Assembly: GCF_026151205.1 (NCBI RefSeq)
Contig: NC_087076.1
Coordinates: forward strand, 1,871,692-1,931,691
Direction of reading: 5' to 3'
Length of the DNA: 60,000 bases
Source: Bolinopsis microptera
Taxonomy: Eukaryota; Ctenophora; Tentaculata; Lobata; Bolinopsidae
In this document: in pieces, positions 1 through 12,090 of the stretch
Layout: each line of letters opens with the position of its first letter
How positions within the stretch are numbered: the first letter of the stretch is position 1
Notes under the pieces: generated by a model
Told to the model about the DNA's origin: nothing
What the model saw: the letters and a program-made list of their open reading frames with translations, nothing else
Database searches by the model: none
Position numbers and translations under genes: made by a program

Positions 1-3000
1 TTCGTCAGGGAAGCAGACAAGGTCACCAGATAAATCACCCCGATCATTTGATTCCCCGGCCCTCACTAAACCTGTTAAATTACCCGTGAGTCAAGATCTG
101 TACATTAAATGAACAAAGCTCACTGGACGTTTGTTCATGTTCGCTCCAGCATGACAACTGCTCATTAATCTTCAGCATGTTTTAGATGAAACTGCTGTTA
201 CACTTCATTTTTTATCAATTTATACTTGTCGATATAGCAGGTCCTCTTAGCGAATGTGTTTCATTTAACCAGGGTATCGACATGAAGGCGAAAGGTGCTG
301 CCGCTGAAATCACCGAGGATGCTGGTCTTCTTAAGAACTACATCGAACCTAAAGGGAAAAAGGGAGAGAAAAAGAAAAGGGCGAGAAAACCTAAGAAAAC
401 AAAAGCAAAGAACGAGCTCAGACCTGACCTAAACAAAGAGGCGAAGAAGGTAGAGGATGACAAGACGAAGGATGGAGTTGAGTCTGGTTCACCACCGGAT
501 ATAAACGAGAGAGCAAGGCAGGGTATAGGTCAGGCACAATCCAGGAGGACGCCAACTGCTCGAACTCCTGTGCACATGTCCAAGTTAGTTTACTGTTTAG
601 ACGCTTTTTATAATTCAGACTTCAGAGTAATGCTTACTTTAGGACTTAAATTATTGTTTTATTGTAGAGTAAAACTTAAATGATGACATCTGTCCATAAT
701 CCTGACCACACTGACCAGTTACAATATCACCCAATCTTCATCTCACGATTTGTCGCAGGATAGATCGAGATAGTTCGCGAGACTCGACTCCCATCTCCTC
801 GGGGTACACTACTCCCAACAGTGGTCCCATTACACCCAGCAACTCTCTTCCTCAGAGAGAGTTTCAGGGGGCTCTTATGGCTGCTAAGAAGATAAGGGAG
901 ACAAGTGATGAGCAATTGGATGGGGTTAGTTACCTTCATAATCAGTGGGTGGAATGATTATTGGTTTTTACATAGTCTACCGTGAACCCTACAAAGTAAA
1001 CAGCTTATTCTTGGTTTTTTTTAAACAGCACAATTTCAGAAAATACCATCTGACATCAGAGAACATCCAGTGGCTGAGGAGGTCGCGGAAAAATTCGGTG
1101 AGTCAGCCCGCTGATAATGTAATATTTTAATGTGTTTATTGTATGTAGATTGTAGGGTTAGTTTCATGGAAGCGATCATCGGTTTATTTATTAAATGCAA
1201 CAGTTCTGGTAATCATAATTCCGATTAAATACCAATCATTGCTCAGAGTTGTCGAAGTTTCCTTGGATATTTTTTAGGCATCAATCACGAATAGAAGCAA
1301 AATTTTGGGTCCCTGATTGTTTTATTTGTGAGCAACAATATTCCCACCAAATCTTGCTAATCACACGTTTCCCACATAAAACACTTTTTCTAGTCAAGAT
1401 TTCCAAATTGCTCATTAATTTAGTCACTGTAAATGTAATTAATTAGTGATGACAATTTTTCTGTACTGTTTTTGTTGCTGTTGTTTTTCAGTCCTGTAAC
1501 ACTTCAAAATACCAAGTCTGTAATTGAAATATTTTATAACATGCAGCATTACACAATAAGCCTAACATATAGTTTAAACAATAAGAAAAGATACAACCAC
1601 TACTCAGATGCTTACTATTTAGCTCTGTCAGTATTCGGTATCATGGTACAAAGTGGTGAGAGGAAGTAGTGTTCCTTCTTCTTCTTCTTCGTAGGGGGCT
1701 GTGGTCATTATCACTAATGGAAAGATCGTGACCACTGTAAGATAGAGCATTGGAGCCCTGTGCTTACTACCCCGGTAAAATTAATAAGTCGAGGAAAAAA
1801 ATTAAATTTTGTTTTCTTTGCATTTAGTAAATCGTTTTGTTGCTTATATGAAGCCGATGATCCTTGGTAGTGAGAACTTGTCCACTATTTCTGTCACACT
1901 AAGATAGAAGGAGTCAAATCCTCCTCGTTGGTAAGACCATTTCGGGCACTGACCAATAAAGTGGTTCATTGTCTCCTCTTCCATGAGACAGTGTGGACAA
2001 ATTTTGGGGACCGTTGTCGGCTTGGACTTATTAATGTGGTAGTTTAGTTCACAATGCCCAATAAGGAATTGTGTCGCTGTTCTTGTGCTCTCTTTGCCAA
2101 GTTTCGGGATTGATCTGGCGAACTTATGTCTCCATACTCGTTTGAAGTGAGTGTTGGGCAACGTTCTTCATCTTTCCTCATTTTCCGATGACTTATACTC
2201 CGCAGTGCTCCCTTCCAGGGTGTTCATTATATCCACTTCATTATATCCACTAGCGTGTTAAAAGGAGTTCCCAAAACTTTTCTCGGATCTGTTGCTAACA
2301 TTAACATTTAACATTCTTATTGATCATCAAGTTATCGTTCATATAACTTAGTTAATCATTGTGGAGATACTGAAATTATCAAGCTTAATAGCCACCTGTG
2401 ATCGATAATGTTGAGCTCCCTACATCGTTTTATACACTGATTTTAGTTTAAATTCACCTACAAAATAGACTGTACGATATGCACAAAAACTCGTTCGGTT
2501 TTTCAACAGTGTAATTTATACTTCATCGTAAAAGCGTGTTGAACTATATAATAAACCCTCATCGGTTTGATTTCACACATATTCCGGCTAAATTTTAGTT
2601 TCCTCTCAATTAATCCTGCCTCAGTGACATATAATCCTGCTGTTAATGAACCATTATTTATTAGCACCTTCATATGCGATTACCGCCTCCCCGACCTGAA
2701 ACTCCCAGGATCCAACCTTGAGTATGGCCGGTAACTCACTATAGCATAACACCGAGCAATAATCAATGTGACTTGTTGCTGGTAGCATAAAGTCAGCAAA
2801 CTTGATAAGGATTGATAAGCTCCCCTGCCATCGAAATATAATCAGGGTATTGGAAAACTATTGACGATGTTAGTCAAAGTGTTTCTAGTTCATCGAATCT
2901 CAACAAGTGCATTGGTTTTGATAAGAGCGTGACTGTGAGTTGGACGATGTTTTCTATTCGCTCAATATAAAGCGTCCGTTCATTCGTTTAAATTACTGTT

Positions 3001-5012
3001 TATTGTTAGATGATTATTCGGAGACTTTCTGTGCAGTCGAATGCTGGGTTTCTCCAAATTTCAAAAGTGCCAGGTTCCGGTACGGGTAAGATAAAGTTTT
3101 GGGGGGAGTTTTAGTAATCAGTTATACATTTATCTTTGAAAAATTGATGTGTTAAATTTATCTTTGGAACGTTTAGTAATCATAACGATTTCACTAATCA
3201 TGTGGCTCACAATGTGTAGATATTTGTTAGTTTATCATCTAGACTTTTCACCATATTCTCTTCAGGAATGGAGATGCAAGTGAGGGATGACGGATCTAGC
3301 AAGCTATCTGTGAAAGAGAGGAGAGAACTTGCTCGACAGAGGAAAAAAGAAGAAGCAGAGCGAAAGAGGAGAGATCGTGATGACGAAAAGAGGTTAATAT
3401 TCAGTTTTAACTTTTCATAGATTGATGACATTCCAGAAGATGATGTTGGATATACACTTAGCCTGTTGCATAAAGATTTGTAACCATCCTCATAACATTT
3501 AAGATTTGGGAAAATCTTGATAAATTTTACATTTATTGATTCTATACTCTATAGTCTATCCAATGACTTTTCTATTTTCAACAAGTTTGGAGCTTTCGAA
3601 ATATTGTCTTTTGTAGCAATGAAAGTTCAGCCTTATAGGTCGATTTTACTTATGAACCGCATGTTTGGTATGTTTTTATTTGTACGTTATACTTTCAACA
3701 AGTGCTCCCAGGCGACATAAGGAGGAAGAAGAAAGGAAGCTTCGAGAAGAAGAAGAGATGAAACTGAAAAGGGCGGAGCGTGATGCTGAGTTAGCTGCAG
3801 AACGCCAAAGGGAGCTGGGAAGACGAAAAGAGGAGGAAGCGAAGAGAAGACAGGCTAAGCTGGATGAGAAAGACAGGAGGAGGCGAGATGAAGACAAGTA
3901 AAACATTTTTCATTTCTCTCTGATTAAGCTTCTGTCCCACTTTCATGTCATATTCCAAAACTTAAATTATTGACAGAAACACTGCTTTGTCACCCCCGTG
4001 AAACTGCTTTTATTTAAGTGACTTGAATACAAATTTAAAACAGGATGTTGGATGCTAAACGTAAGCTTGAAGAGGAACTGAAACGGCGGCGTGCTGCTGA
4101 AGCTGCCAGGTTGGAAGAGATAGAAAGACAAAAAGAGCTCTTACTTGAGCGTGAGAAAGAGGAACAGCAGAAGTAAGTTATTTTTGGTATAATTATTTAA
4201 TTTATGTTAATCTTGCTAAACTGGCTAATCTGGCGTGCTACTAAGACTAGTCTCAGAAACATTTTAAGGAACGTTTTATTTCTTTTCGATACAAAAGTTA
4301 GCTCTGGTTTACTCATTTTTAACTGTTATACCCCGTTGCAGTCAGTGAAAACATTTAATGATTATATTAGGGTTACTAAAAGGATTAAAATAAAACACAA
4401 TAAGAAAGTTTTGTATACAATGTACTATTGTCACAGTAACCGTTACTAAAGAACCCAGTAGTTACAATATATTCCTCTAGGAGAAAGGAGGAGGCAGAAG
4501 CTATTCGGGCACAAATGGAAGAGGAGATGGCTCGAGAAATGGCAGAGTATGAACGAAAGGTATAAAGTTGTTCAGTTGATATTATCAATCATGTGTTAGG
4601 AATTTTCCCGATTTTTTTTCGTTGGACATGTGGGTGATTTGTATAGTAAATTTAAATATTAAGGTTGTTTTTATAGACATATGACAGAGTGACGTTCTAT
4701 TCTCAGGTGCGAGAGGAGCAGGAAAGAAGGAGAATAGAGGATGCTCTAAAAGCAGAGGCTGAAAGGCGGCTCTTAGACGAAGAAGAGAGGAAGCGAATTA
4801 TAGCCCTTGCACGGCATCTTTGGAACAAGGGCGTCAGAATTGAGGGAGAAAATCTTGAGGAGGAACTTCAAATCAGCTCTATTTTCTACTCATACTTTAA
4901 CTATTTGCAAAGCGAGGAACCGTTTAATCCTGACGTTGACATTCCGTATAAAGAGAAAGTTTTGAGGATAGAAAACGCTCTCAAAAGTACTAGACCTTTA
5001 GACAAGATTTGA
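1..5012 (+). CDS. Charged coiled-coil protein, 3' part of a multi-exon gene (family not certain)
   Basis: Nine exons can be joined in one frame with GT-AG boundaries: 1-85, 273-583, 759-924, 1040-1097, 3266-3392, 3712-3897, 4044-4172, 4481-4559 and 4707-5012 (TGA). Phases match at every junction, giving about 480 residues, and the gene starts left of the window. The order is a Ser/Pro-rich stretch, a Lys-rich basic stretch, a Ser/Thr/Pro segment, then a long Glu/Arg/Lys heptad-like coiled coil (exons from 3266 to the start of the last). The C-terminal part is non-repetitive (ARHLWNKGV... to PLDKI). The pattern recalls vertebrate KIAA2012-type proteins, but I cannot confirm that. A cytoskeletal or ciliary scaffold would fit; this is inference. 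The intron 1098-3265 holds a LINE remnant. Exon structure is well supported, function is not. Confidence 0.72.
1844..2161 (-). pseudogene. Non-LTR retrotransposon tail (RNase H end plus zinc-knuckle-like segment)
   Basis: The minus-strand reading contains TATQFLIGHCELNYHINK followed by CPHCLMEEETMNHFIGQCP. This is the usual end of Jockey/R1-like LINE polyproteins: the last RNase H segment followed by a C-x2-C...H...C cluster. Only about 105 residues remain, with no upstream reverse transcriptase in frame, so it is a dead fragment. It lies antisense in a large intron of the coiled-coil gene. Confidence 0.7.
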
Positions 5013-5499
5013 GTTGCTAGAAGACGGAGGTTATTACGGATATCATATCGTCCTTCGCTAATCGTGCCATTATGAGTGGGAGAGAGTTAATGTTGTGAAA
5101 GAATAATTTATTGGTTAAGGGATTGTTACTGTTAGTTCCAGGGATGGATTGAAAGAACCGATTGTAAATACGATTTAAGCGATGGGTCGTACCAACTGTG
5201 TATGATATTGAAAACTGACGAACTTTTTTGGAATTTTGAGATTGTTTATTCATTATTGCCACAGGAAAAGCCTTGTTGGGGATGCGCGCCTTGCGTGATA
5301 TAGTAATAAATTGATTGATCTGTAAATATCTGAAGATTTGTGCATTATATAAATTCGATTCAGTGCTAAATTATAATTCTTTGTAGAAATAATGAAGAAT
5401 TTATTTTCTCGTGAAATAATCGAATAACCCAAAAAATTGATTCCAAATTTAATGCTCGTGTCCATAAACACATAACAGCTACAGCTACAGATATATGGC

Positions 5500-6015
5500 G
5501 GAGTGACAGGCTCAAGGCTTAGCCATTAGCGTTACCTTACTAGTAGGCAGTGCGCCATCGACCGTAAGACGCGCGCGCTGACCATTGAATGGTTTTTTAG
5601 CTCGTATTTCGGCCGGCTCTTACTAAATAGCTCGCCCAAAATTTTCACGTGACTTTGGTTTTTTTGGTTTTGCAGCCGTACAAAACGGTTTTACATAAAC
5701 CCTAATCCCAACCCTAACCCTAACCATAACCCCGAAGCTATCCATAATCTTAACCACAACCCTAACCCTAACCCAAGCCCTAAATAATCGAATTCACGTT
5801 TTACCATTCACTAGCCTGTCACGTGACCAAAACGGTTTTTTGCCCATAACTCTCCAGGGAAACATTTTAACCCTACGTCATGGGGGGTGATTCGGAATCA
5901 GCGTCCAAAAATACACCGATCTAGATGACTTTCATGCCTAAAGGGCCTTTTCACAAGAATTTTCTTAAAATTTGGGCGAGCGATTTAGTAGGAGCGATTT
6001 CGGCCAGCACATTAT
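5500..6015. mobile_element. Fold-back/MITE-like element, copy 1
   Basis: A module around 5619-5650 (core CTCGCCCAAAATTTT) returns in inverse orientation at about 5962-6000 (core AAAATTTGGGCGAGCG), so the ends form an inverted pair. The interior holds the CCCTAA-rich tract and a segment (5888-5952) that recurs in reverse complement at 51726-51800. No open frame is present. A related inverted copy lies at 50.8-52.1 kb. Outer borders are approximate and no target duplication was identified. Confidence 0.6.
5697..5790 (+). repeat. Interstitial CCCTAA-rich degenerate repeat
   Basis: Many adjacent copies of AACCCTAA-like hexamers with variants (CCATAA, CCACAA, CCAAGC). It resembles the animal telomere repeat but is degenerate and inside a fold-back element, with a counterpart GGGTTAGG-like stretch at 52027-52090 in the related copy. 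It is therefore more likely part of the element than a former chromosome end. Confidence 0.6.
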
Positions 6016-6638
6016 TTCGGAAACAATCAAAAAGTTATAATACTTCCCATTTAACAATTTAGTTGAAATTTGGTCAGCTTACGTAAACACCTATGTTCTA
6101 CTAAACCTAAATTAGTTTGAGCAATTTCGATGGTCAGAATTTGAGTTATCAACGAATTTATACCTATTTTGTCATTTTAGACTTCTTAATCAAAGCCAAT
6201 CTCTCCCAACTAAATTAGGTTCGGTAAATAAGTATGAATGGAAGGTTCTGACAAATTTTCAGCATTATTCATGTTCAGGAACCGAAGATATGATAGAATA
6301 ATACGACAAAAATCAACGAATTTCGTCAAATTACGCGACTTTTACACCTTATTTTCCTCCAAAAGCCGCGCACCATCAAGTATGGTACTTAGTCGAAACT
6401 CACTCATCAATCCAAAAAGTTATAAAAAATTTGGTACTGTGAAAATTCTCAAGGTTTCTAGAAAACAATGGTACAAAAATTTTGAAAATCCGAGCAAGTT
6501 TATTTTTATCGTGCACCCCCTATTACTAGCTTGCTAATCTATTGCTCCCTCTTCTCGCTCAAGCTTCCTGTTCCTAGACATATTTCATGTACGCGTATCA
6601 AATTGGATGTGTTTTTGGCGGAGATATAACGTGCGCTT

Positions 6639-6892
6639 GTAGCGCGATGCGTTACTGCGCCGCGCACTTAATCATCAATGAGGCTTCTCACAGCTTGATT
6701 CACGATGTCAATCCTTCGCAGCTCGGTGAGGCACAGTGGTGCATCTCGCCGCGATCTACCGAAGGTGCTTGCGAGAAGCATTATTTGATGCGCGCGCGAC
6801 CCAGTAGTGCATCGCGCTACAATCTCACAGCTAGATCGGCGAAATGCGCTACTGTGCCGCGCCGAGCTGCGATGAATTGACATCGTCAATTA
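6639..6892. repeat. CpG-rich fold-back segment
   Basis: Two imperfect inverted pairs are visible: 6641-6665 with 6793-6819 (AGCGCGATGC versus GCATCGCGCT) and 6719-6760 with about 6827-6870 (CAGCTCGG versus CCGAGCTG). The stretch ends in the small palindrome AATTGACATCGTCAATT. It is far richer in CG than its surroundings. A similar ending (GTTGACAATCGTCAAC) sits at 50927-50942, so it is probably a dispersed structured element. No coding capacity is apparent. Confidence 0.5.
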
Positions 6893-8423
6893 AAACGTGC
6901 GCCTACAGCGGATTGGCGCGGGCGTGCCAAGACGCCAGGTAATCATCGCAAATCGGCGAGATGCATTGCAAGATGTAAAGTTACTCAAATCAGAGGTACC
7001 CTCAAAGTTAACGGGTGATAGTCGTAAAATTTTTGTTCCAAATATTAGTCCGTGAGCGCGTGTTTGGTGTTCCAAATATATAACTATGAGACCGTCGACT
7101 AGTCCAACTTGGCGCGCGTCTTTACTAGGCTTACTTGGTCAGCCTTGGTATATAATAAACCTACAATGTACAAATCTCAAATAACCCTACAAGGGGCCTA
7201 CAACCCTCATATTAAAGCATAAAGGTAATCATCTATTTTGTATTTATAGATCATACCGGGGAGTGGAGACTATATTGTATATAGACTTGATCGATGTATA
7301 TTGTCATGTACATATATATACTATACAGACTTGATCGATGTACTACATATAATGTAATTGTAATTGCATGAGATAAAATGAATGAGATAAAATAATACCA
7401 GCTAATATACCGTGCTATACGTCGATCAAATCGATCACGTATTAACATGATCGACGTACATGCATGCATGCAATCTAATCATGCAGCAGCGCAATGCACA
7501 TCACACAAAATGACTCCGCGCTTGACGTCAAATACTGTCTTTCCCCAAAGTTTTTATGTTATCCAGAGTATTATATTTCTCGGTTTTTGTGGCACGGCCC
7601 TACCTTGTAATTTGCCTATTATCGAGCTACTATCAGTACTATTAAGTATTAACTTATTCTGACTACTGCAACTACTAATCATTATATTCCGAACACGTAC
7701 ACTGAACCACTCTAAAACGTCCAGATATATAGATGGAGCAAGCGTGGTACAAATGGGAGCAAGCTGCGCCACTACTTTAGTAAAACCCTAAACTTTCTTA
7801 GCATGGTTTACTTTACGATCTTAAATTATCAATTAACCTTCGTATCAACGACTGTAACTATGATATAGTCAGCTTCAGTACCTAAAAGAAAAAAATGTTA
7901 CGAGGTAGAGATGGTGCAGTGAAAACATGAAATGTTCGACGAAACAGTTAATTTCTGGATTCTTCTTAGTTACACTCTCCTCACAATATACAAATTATAG
8001 ACCAATATATGAATTTATGTCAAGTTATATCGGAAAGAATTTAAAATACATATTACATAATATAAAAAATTACCGGTTCTTAAATTATTTATTGGGCTCA
8101 TTTTATAAATTCAATTAAATTCGCTCAATCTAAATTTCACAAGTCAATTCAAATAAGGACTATCGGTCATAATTAAATTGAAAGCATTGGAATAATAAAT
8201 GGTCAGGTATTTTAAAAAGTAGTAAATTTCCACAAGATTAATCAGGATGAAATTAGTTTTTAGTAGTTTGGACATTTTGTTTTGCTTCCCTCACTTCCCT
8301 CGCACAATAATGTTCACTATTTAAGGTACAACAGACGAGTGTTCTTCGTATACGCTATCATATCTATAATGTTATCCCAGGAATTGACGACAGCACCACC
8401 AGCACAGAGTAGAGAACTCTCAA
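6893..8423. other. Intergenic, no gene seen
   Basis: AT-rich sequence with only short chance frames. A 13-base string (CTTGATCGATGTA) occurs twice near 7287 and 7328. Nothing else was recognised. Confidence 0.5.
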
Positions 8424-8522
8424 CTCACTAACACGTGCGTCGCGCAGGTGGTATGTCTCACTAACAAGTGCGTCGCGCAGGTGGTATGTCTCACTAACAA
8501 GTGCGTCGCGCAGGTGGTATGT
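8424..8522 (+). repeat. 33-bp tandem repeat, three copies
   Basis: Three head-to-tail 33-bp units (8424-8456, 8457-8489, 8490-8522), each containing GTGCGTCGCGCAGGTGGTAT. They are near identical, differing by AACACG versus AACAAG in the first copy. The short minus-strand frame across them is a by-product of the repeat. Confidence 0.9.
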
Positions 8523-11165
8523 TGTAGATTGTAGAACTCATTGCCAGATACTTCGCCAGAAGACGTTTCCCTGAATTTTGTAGTGGATTTTGTAGTGGAT
8601 TTCGCGCGCCGCACGTACGTTACAATATTTATCATTGTAGAATCTACGACGGTAGAAGTCAGAAGTCTCAATAAACTGCTCGTACTTATACTTTTATAGA
8701 CACTTATAAGATATGAAAATCTAAGTAACACATCCAACCCCACTCAGGCCGCCCATCCCAAATAGCTTGAAATCTGTGACAAATCCCTAAAAATCCAGAA
8801 TGAGAATCTTTACCCCTGGGCCCTGAAGGGGATTTGTGTTGCTGAGTATTTGAAACATGTTTTGGTGGTTAAATATGTAGTACATATCCCAAACCATCAC
8901 AAAGACCAAGTTTTAAGCTCTTGAACCACTCAAGCCACTCCCAGAGGCAATGCCAATCCCAAAATTACTGAAATCCAGCTAAAATCCAGACTTTAAAATC
9001 TTTACCCCTGTAGTGCTTTTATGTTTCGGGGTAGGTGGGACATGTTTTAGTTTAAAAATGGGTTCTACCTGTCCCAAACCATCATAAAAATCAAGTTTGC
9101 CCTCTAAAACCCCATGGGCCCCCCCAAGGGGGGCCCACCCCCACCCCAAAAATGCCCGAAATCGCTAAAACCCGCTTTAAATTTTATGTAGTGTTTTAGT
9201 TGGGGTAGGTGGGAATGTTTTATTTTAAAAATGGGTTTGTGCCCCAAAAACCATCAAAAGGGCCAATTTTTAAGTTTTGAACCCATCACCCACTCCCGAG
9301 GAATCCCAACCCCAAAATTATGAAACCCAGCAAAATCCAGATTTTAAAAAATCTTTCCCCCTTTTTTAGTTTTTTTATGTTGGGGTGGGGAATGTTTTAT
9401 TTTTAAAAAAAGGGGTTTTCCCCTTCCAAACCCATATAAAAAAATCAAGTTTGCCCTTAAAACCCCTGGGGGCCATCGGGGGCCCGCCACCCCAAATGAC
9501 GAAAAGCAAAAATCCGGATTTAAAATCTTTACCTGTGTGTTTTATTTTCCCGGGTAGGGGGAATGTTTTAGTTTAAAAATGGGTTTTTTGCTGCCCCAAA
9601 ATATAAAAATCGTTTGACTTAAACATGGGGGATCCCGGGGCCCCACGCCCACCCCAAAAATGCCGAAATCCAGAAAAAATTCCGGGCTTTAAATTTTTCC
9701 CCGAGTGTTTTTGTTGGGGTGGGTGGGAAGTTTTATTTAAAAAAAAAAAGGGTTCTGCTGCCCCCAAAACCATATAAAAAAAAGTTTCAAATTAACCCCC
9801 ATCGGGCACTCCCGGGGGCCACCCCCACCCCAAAGCCCAAAAATCCGTTTAAAATCAGTTTTTAAATCTTTCCCCCTGTAGTGTTTTATTTTTCCCGGGG
9901 TAGGTGGGCATGTTTTTTTTTTAAAAAGGGTTTGCCTGCCCCAAAAACCATCATAAAAATCAAGTTTGCCCTTAAACCCCATGGGCCCACCCCCGGGGGC
10001 CCCAAAGTCCAAAAATGCCAAAAATCCAGAAAAAATCAGATTTAAAAATCTTTCCCCGTAGGCTTTTTGTTCGGGGAGGGGGGAATGTTTTATTTTAAAA
10101 AAATGGGTTCTGCCTTCCCAAACCTAAAAAAAATTTTTGTTCTTCCCCCATCCCACTCCAGAGGCAAGAATCCAAAAAAATTACGATCCAGAAAAACCCG
10201 TTTTTAAAAATCTTTCCCCTGTAGGCTTTTTTTGTTGGGGTAGGTGGACTTTGTTTTATTTTTAAAAGGGGTTTTGCCTGTCCCAACCCATAAAAAAAAC
10301 AAGTTTCGCCCTTAAACCCCCATGGGGCCCACCCCCAGGGGCACCCCATCCCAAAAGACGAAATAGCCAAAAAATCGATTTAAAATCTTTACCCGTAGTG
10401 CTTTTTTTTTGGGGGTAGGGGGGGAAATTTTTTTGTTTAAAAATGGGTTCTGCCTGTCCCAAAAACATTTAAAAATCAAGTTTCGACTTAAAACCCACGG
10501 GCCCACTCCCGGGGACCCCATCAAAATGAGAAATCCAGAAAAATCGTTTAAATTTTTCCCCCTGTAGTGTTTTATTTTCCCGGGTAGGTGGGACATGTTT
10601 TATTTTAAAAAAAATGGGTTTTGTTGCCCCAAACCATCTTAAAAAAAGTTTCGACCTTAAAACCCACTGGGCACTCCCAGGGGCCCCGCCCCACCCCAAA
10701 ATGACGAATTCCAGTTTTAAACCCAGACTTAAAAAATCTTTACCCTGTAGTGCTTTTTGTTCCCGGGGGTAGGGGGCATTTTTTATTTTAAAAAAAGGGG
10801 GTTTGTGTCCCCAAACCATATAAAAAATAAAATTTTCAAACTCTCAACCCCCTTTTCGGGCCAAAACCCCAGGGGACGCCACCCCAAAAAATGACGAACC
10901 CAGTAAAATCCGACTTTAAAATCTTTCCCCCTGTAGTTTTTTTGTTCGGGGTTGGGACATGTTTTTTTTAAAAAAAATGGGTTTTGTGCCCCAAACCATT
11001 AAAAAAAAAAGTTTGATCTAACCCCATCGGGTCGGGGGCCAAACCCCATCCAAAAAAGAGAACGAAAAAATCCAGACTTTAAAATCTTTCCCCTGTAGTG
11101 TTTTATTTCCGGGGTAGGTGGGAATGTTTTATTTTAAAAAGGGGGTTCTGCCTGCCCCAAAACCA

Positions 11166-11614
<449 letters not shown>

Positions 11615-11754
11615 CCATCATAAAAATAAGTTTTGCCCTTTTCCCAACCCCATCGGGCAAGGGGCCACCCCCACCCCAAAAAATGCCCGAATCCAGTAAA
11701 ATCGATTTAAAATTTTTTTCCCTGTAGTGCTTTTTTTTTCCCGGGTAGGTGGGA

Positions 11755-12090
11755 CGTTTAGTAACAGTGGCCAGTTGGTTAATCGGGCCCGGGTATTGCT
11801 TGAGGTAAGGTTCGATTCCAAACTTGTCATACCCGTGGGGGGGGGTCGTGCCTCAGCAAAGGGATCTGAGTGGTTTGGCCCCCCCGGGCCCACTCCCAAA
11901 ATCGAGAAATTGGGTTGAGGGTTAAATGAGGAGTGCCATTCCCGAAAAGTTGGGCGAAAAAGTATGGTACACATCCCTTAACCTCATGGCCTAATGTAAA
12001 ATTGAACCCTTGGTTTCCTGAAAATTGGGGTTACACCTTGTGTAACAATGTGGGTTGGAATGTCGAAAGTAAAAATAAGGTTGGAAAAAA
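11755..12090 (+). mobile_element. SINE-like insertion with tRNA-type promoter boxes
   Basis: A stretch of about 330 bp unlike the satellite interrupts the array. It carries an A-box-like TGGCCAGTTGG at 11768-11778 and a perfect-looking B box GGTTCGATTCC at 11809-11819, about 30 bases apart as in tRNA genes. The remainder is unrelated body sequence ending near AAAATAAGGTTGG. There is no cloverleaf-complete tRNA, so a tRNA-derived SINE is preferred. Base quality here is poor, which limits certainty. Confidence 0.55.

Noticed and set aside
5697-5790. Chromosome end or ancestral telomere fusion
   Set aside because: Degenerate hexamers, no head-to-head junction, unique-type sequence on both sides, and a counterpart inside the related element at 52 kb.
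8424-8522. CRISPR-like direct repeats
   Set aside because: Units are contiguous without spacers and the genome is animal.
11755-11845. Functional tRNA gene
   Set aside because: A and B boxes are present but no complete cloverleaf or acceptor stem can be drawn; SINE head preferred.
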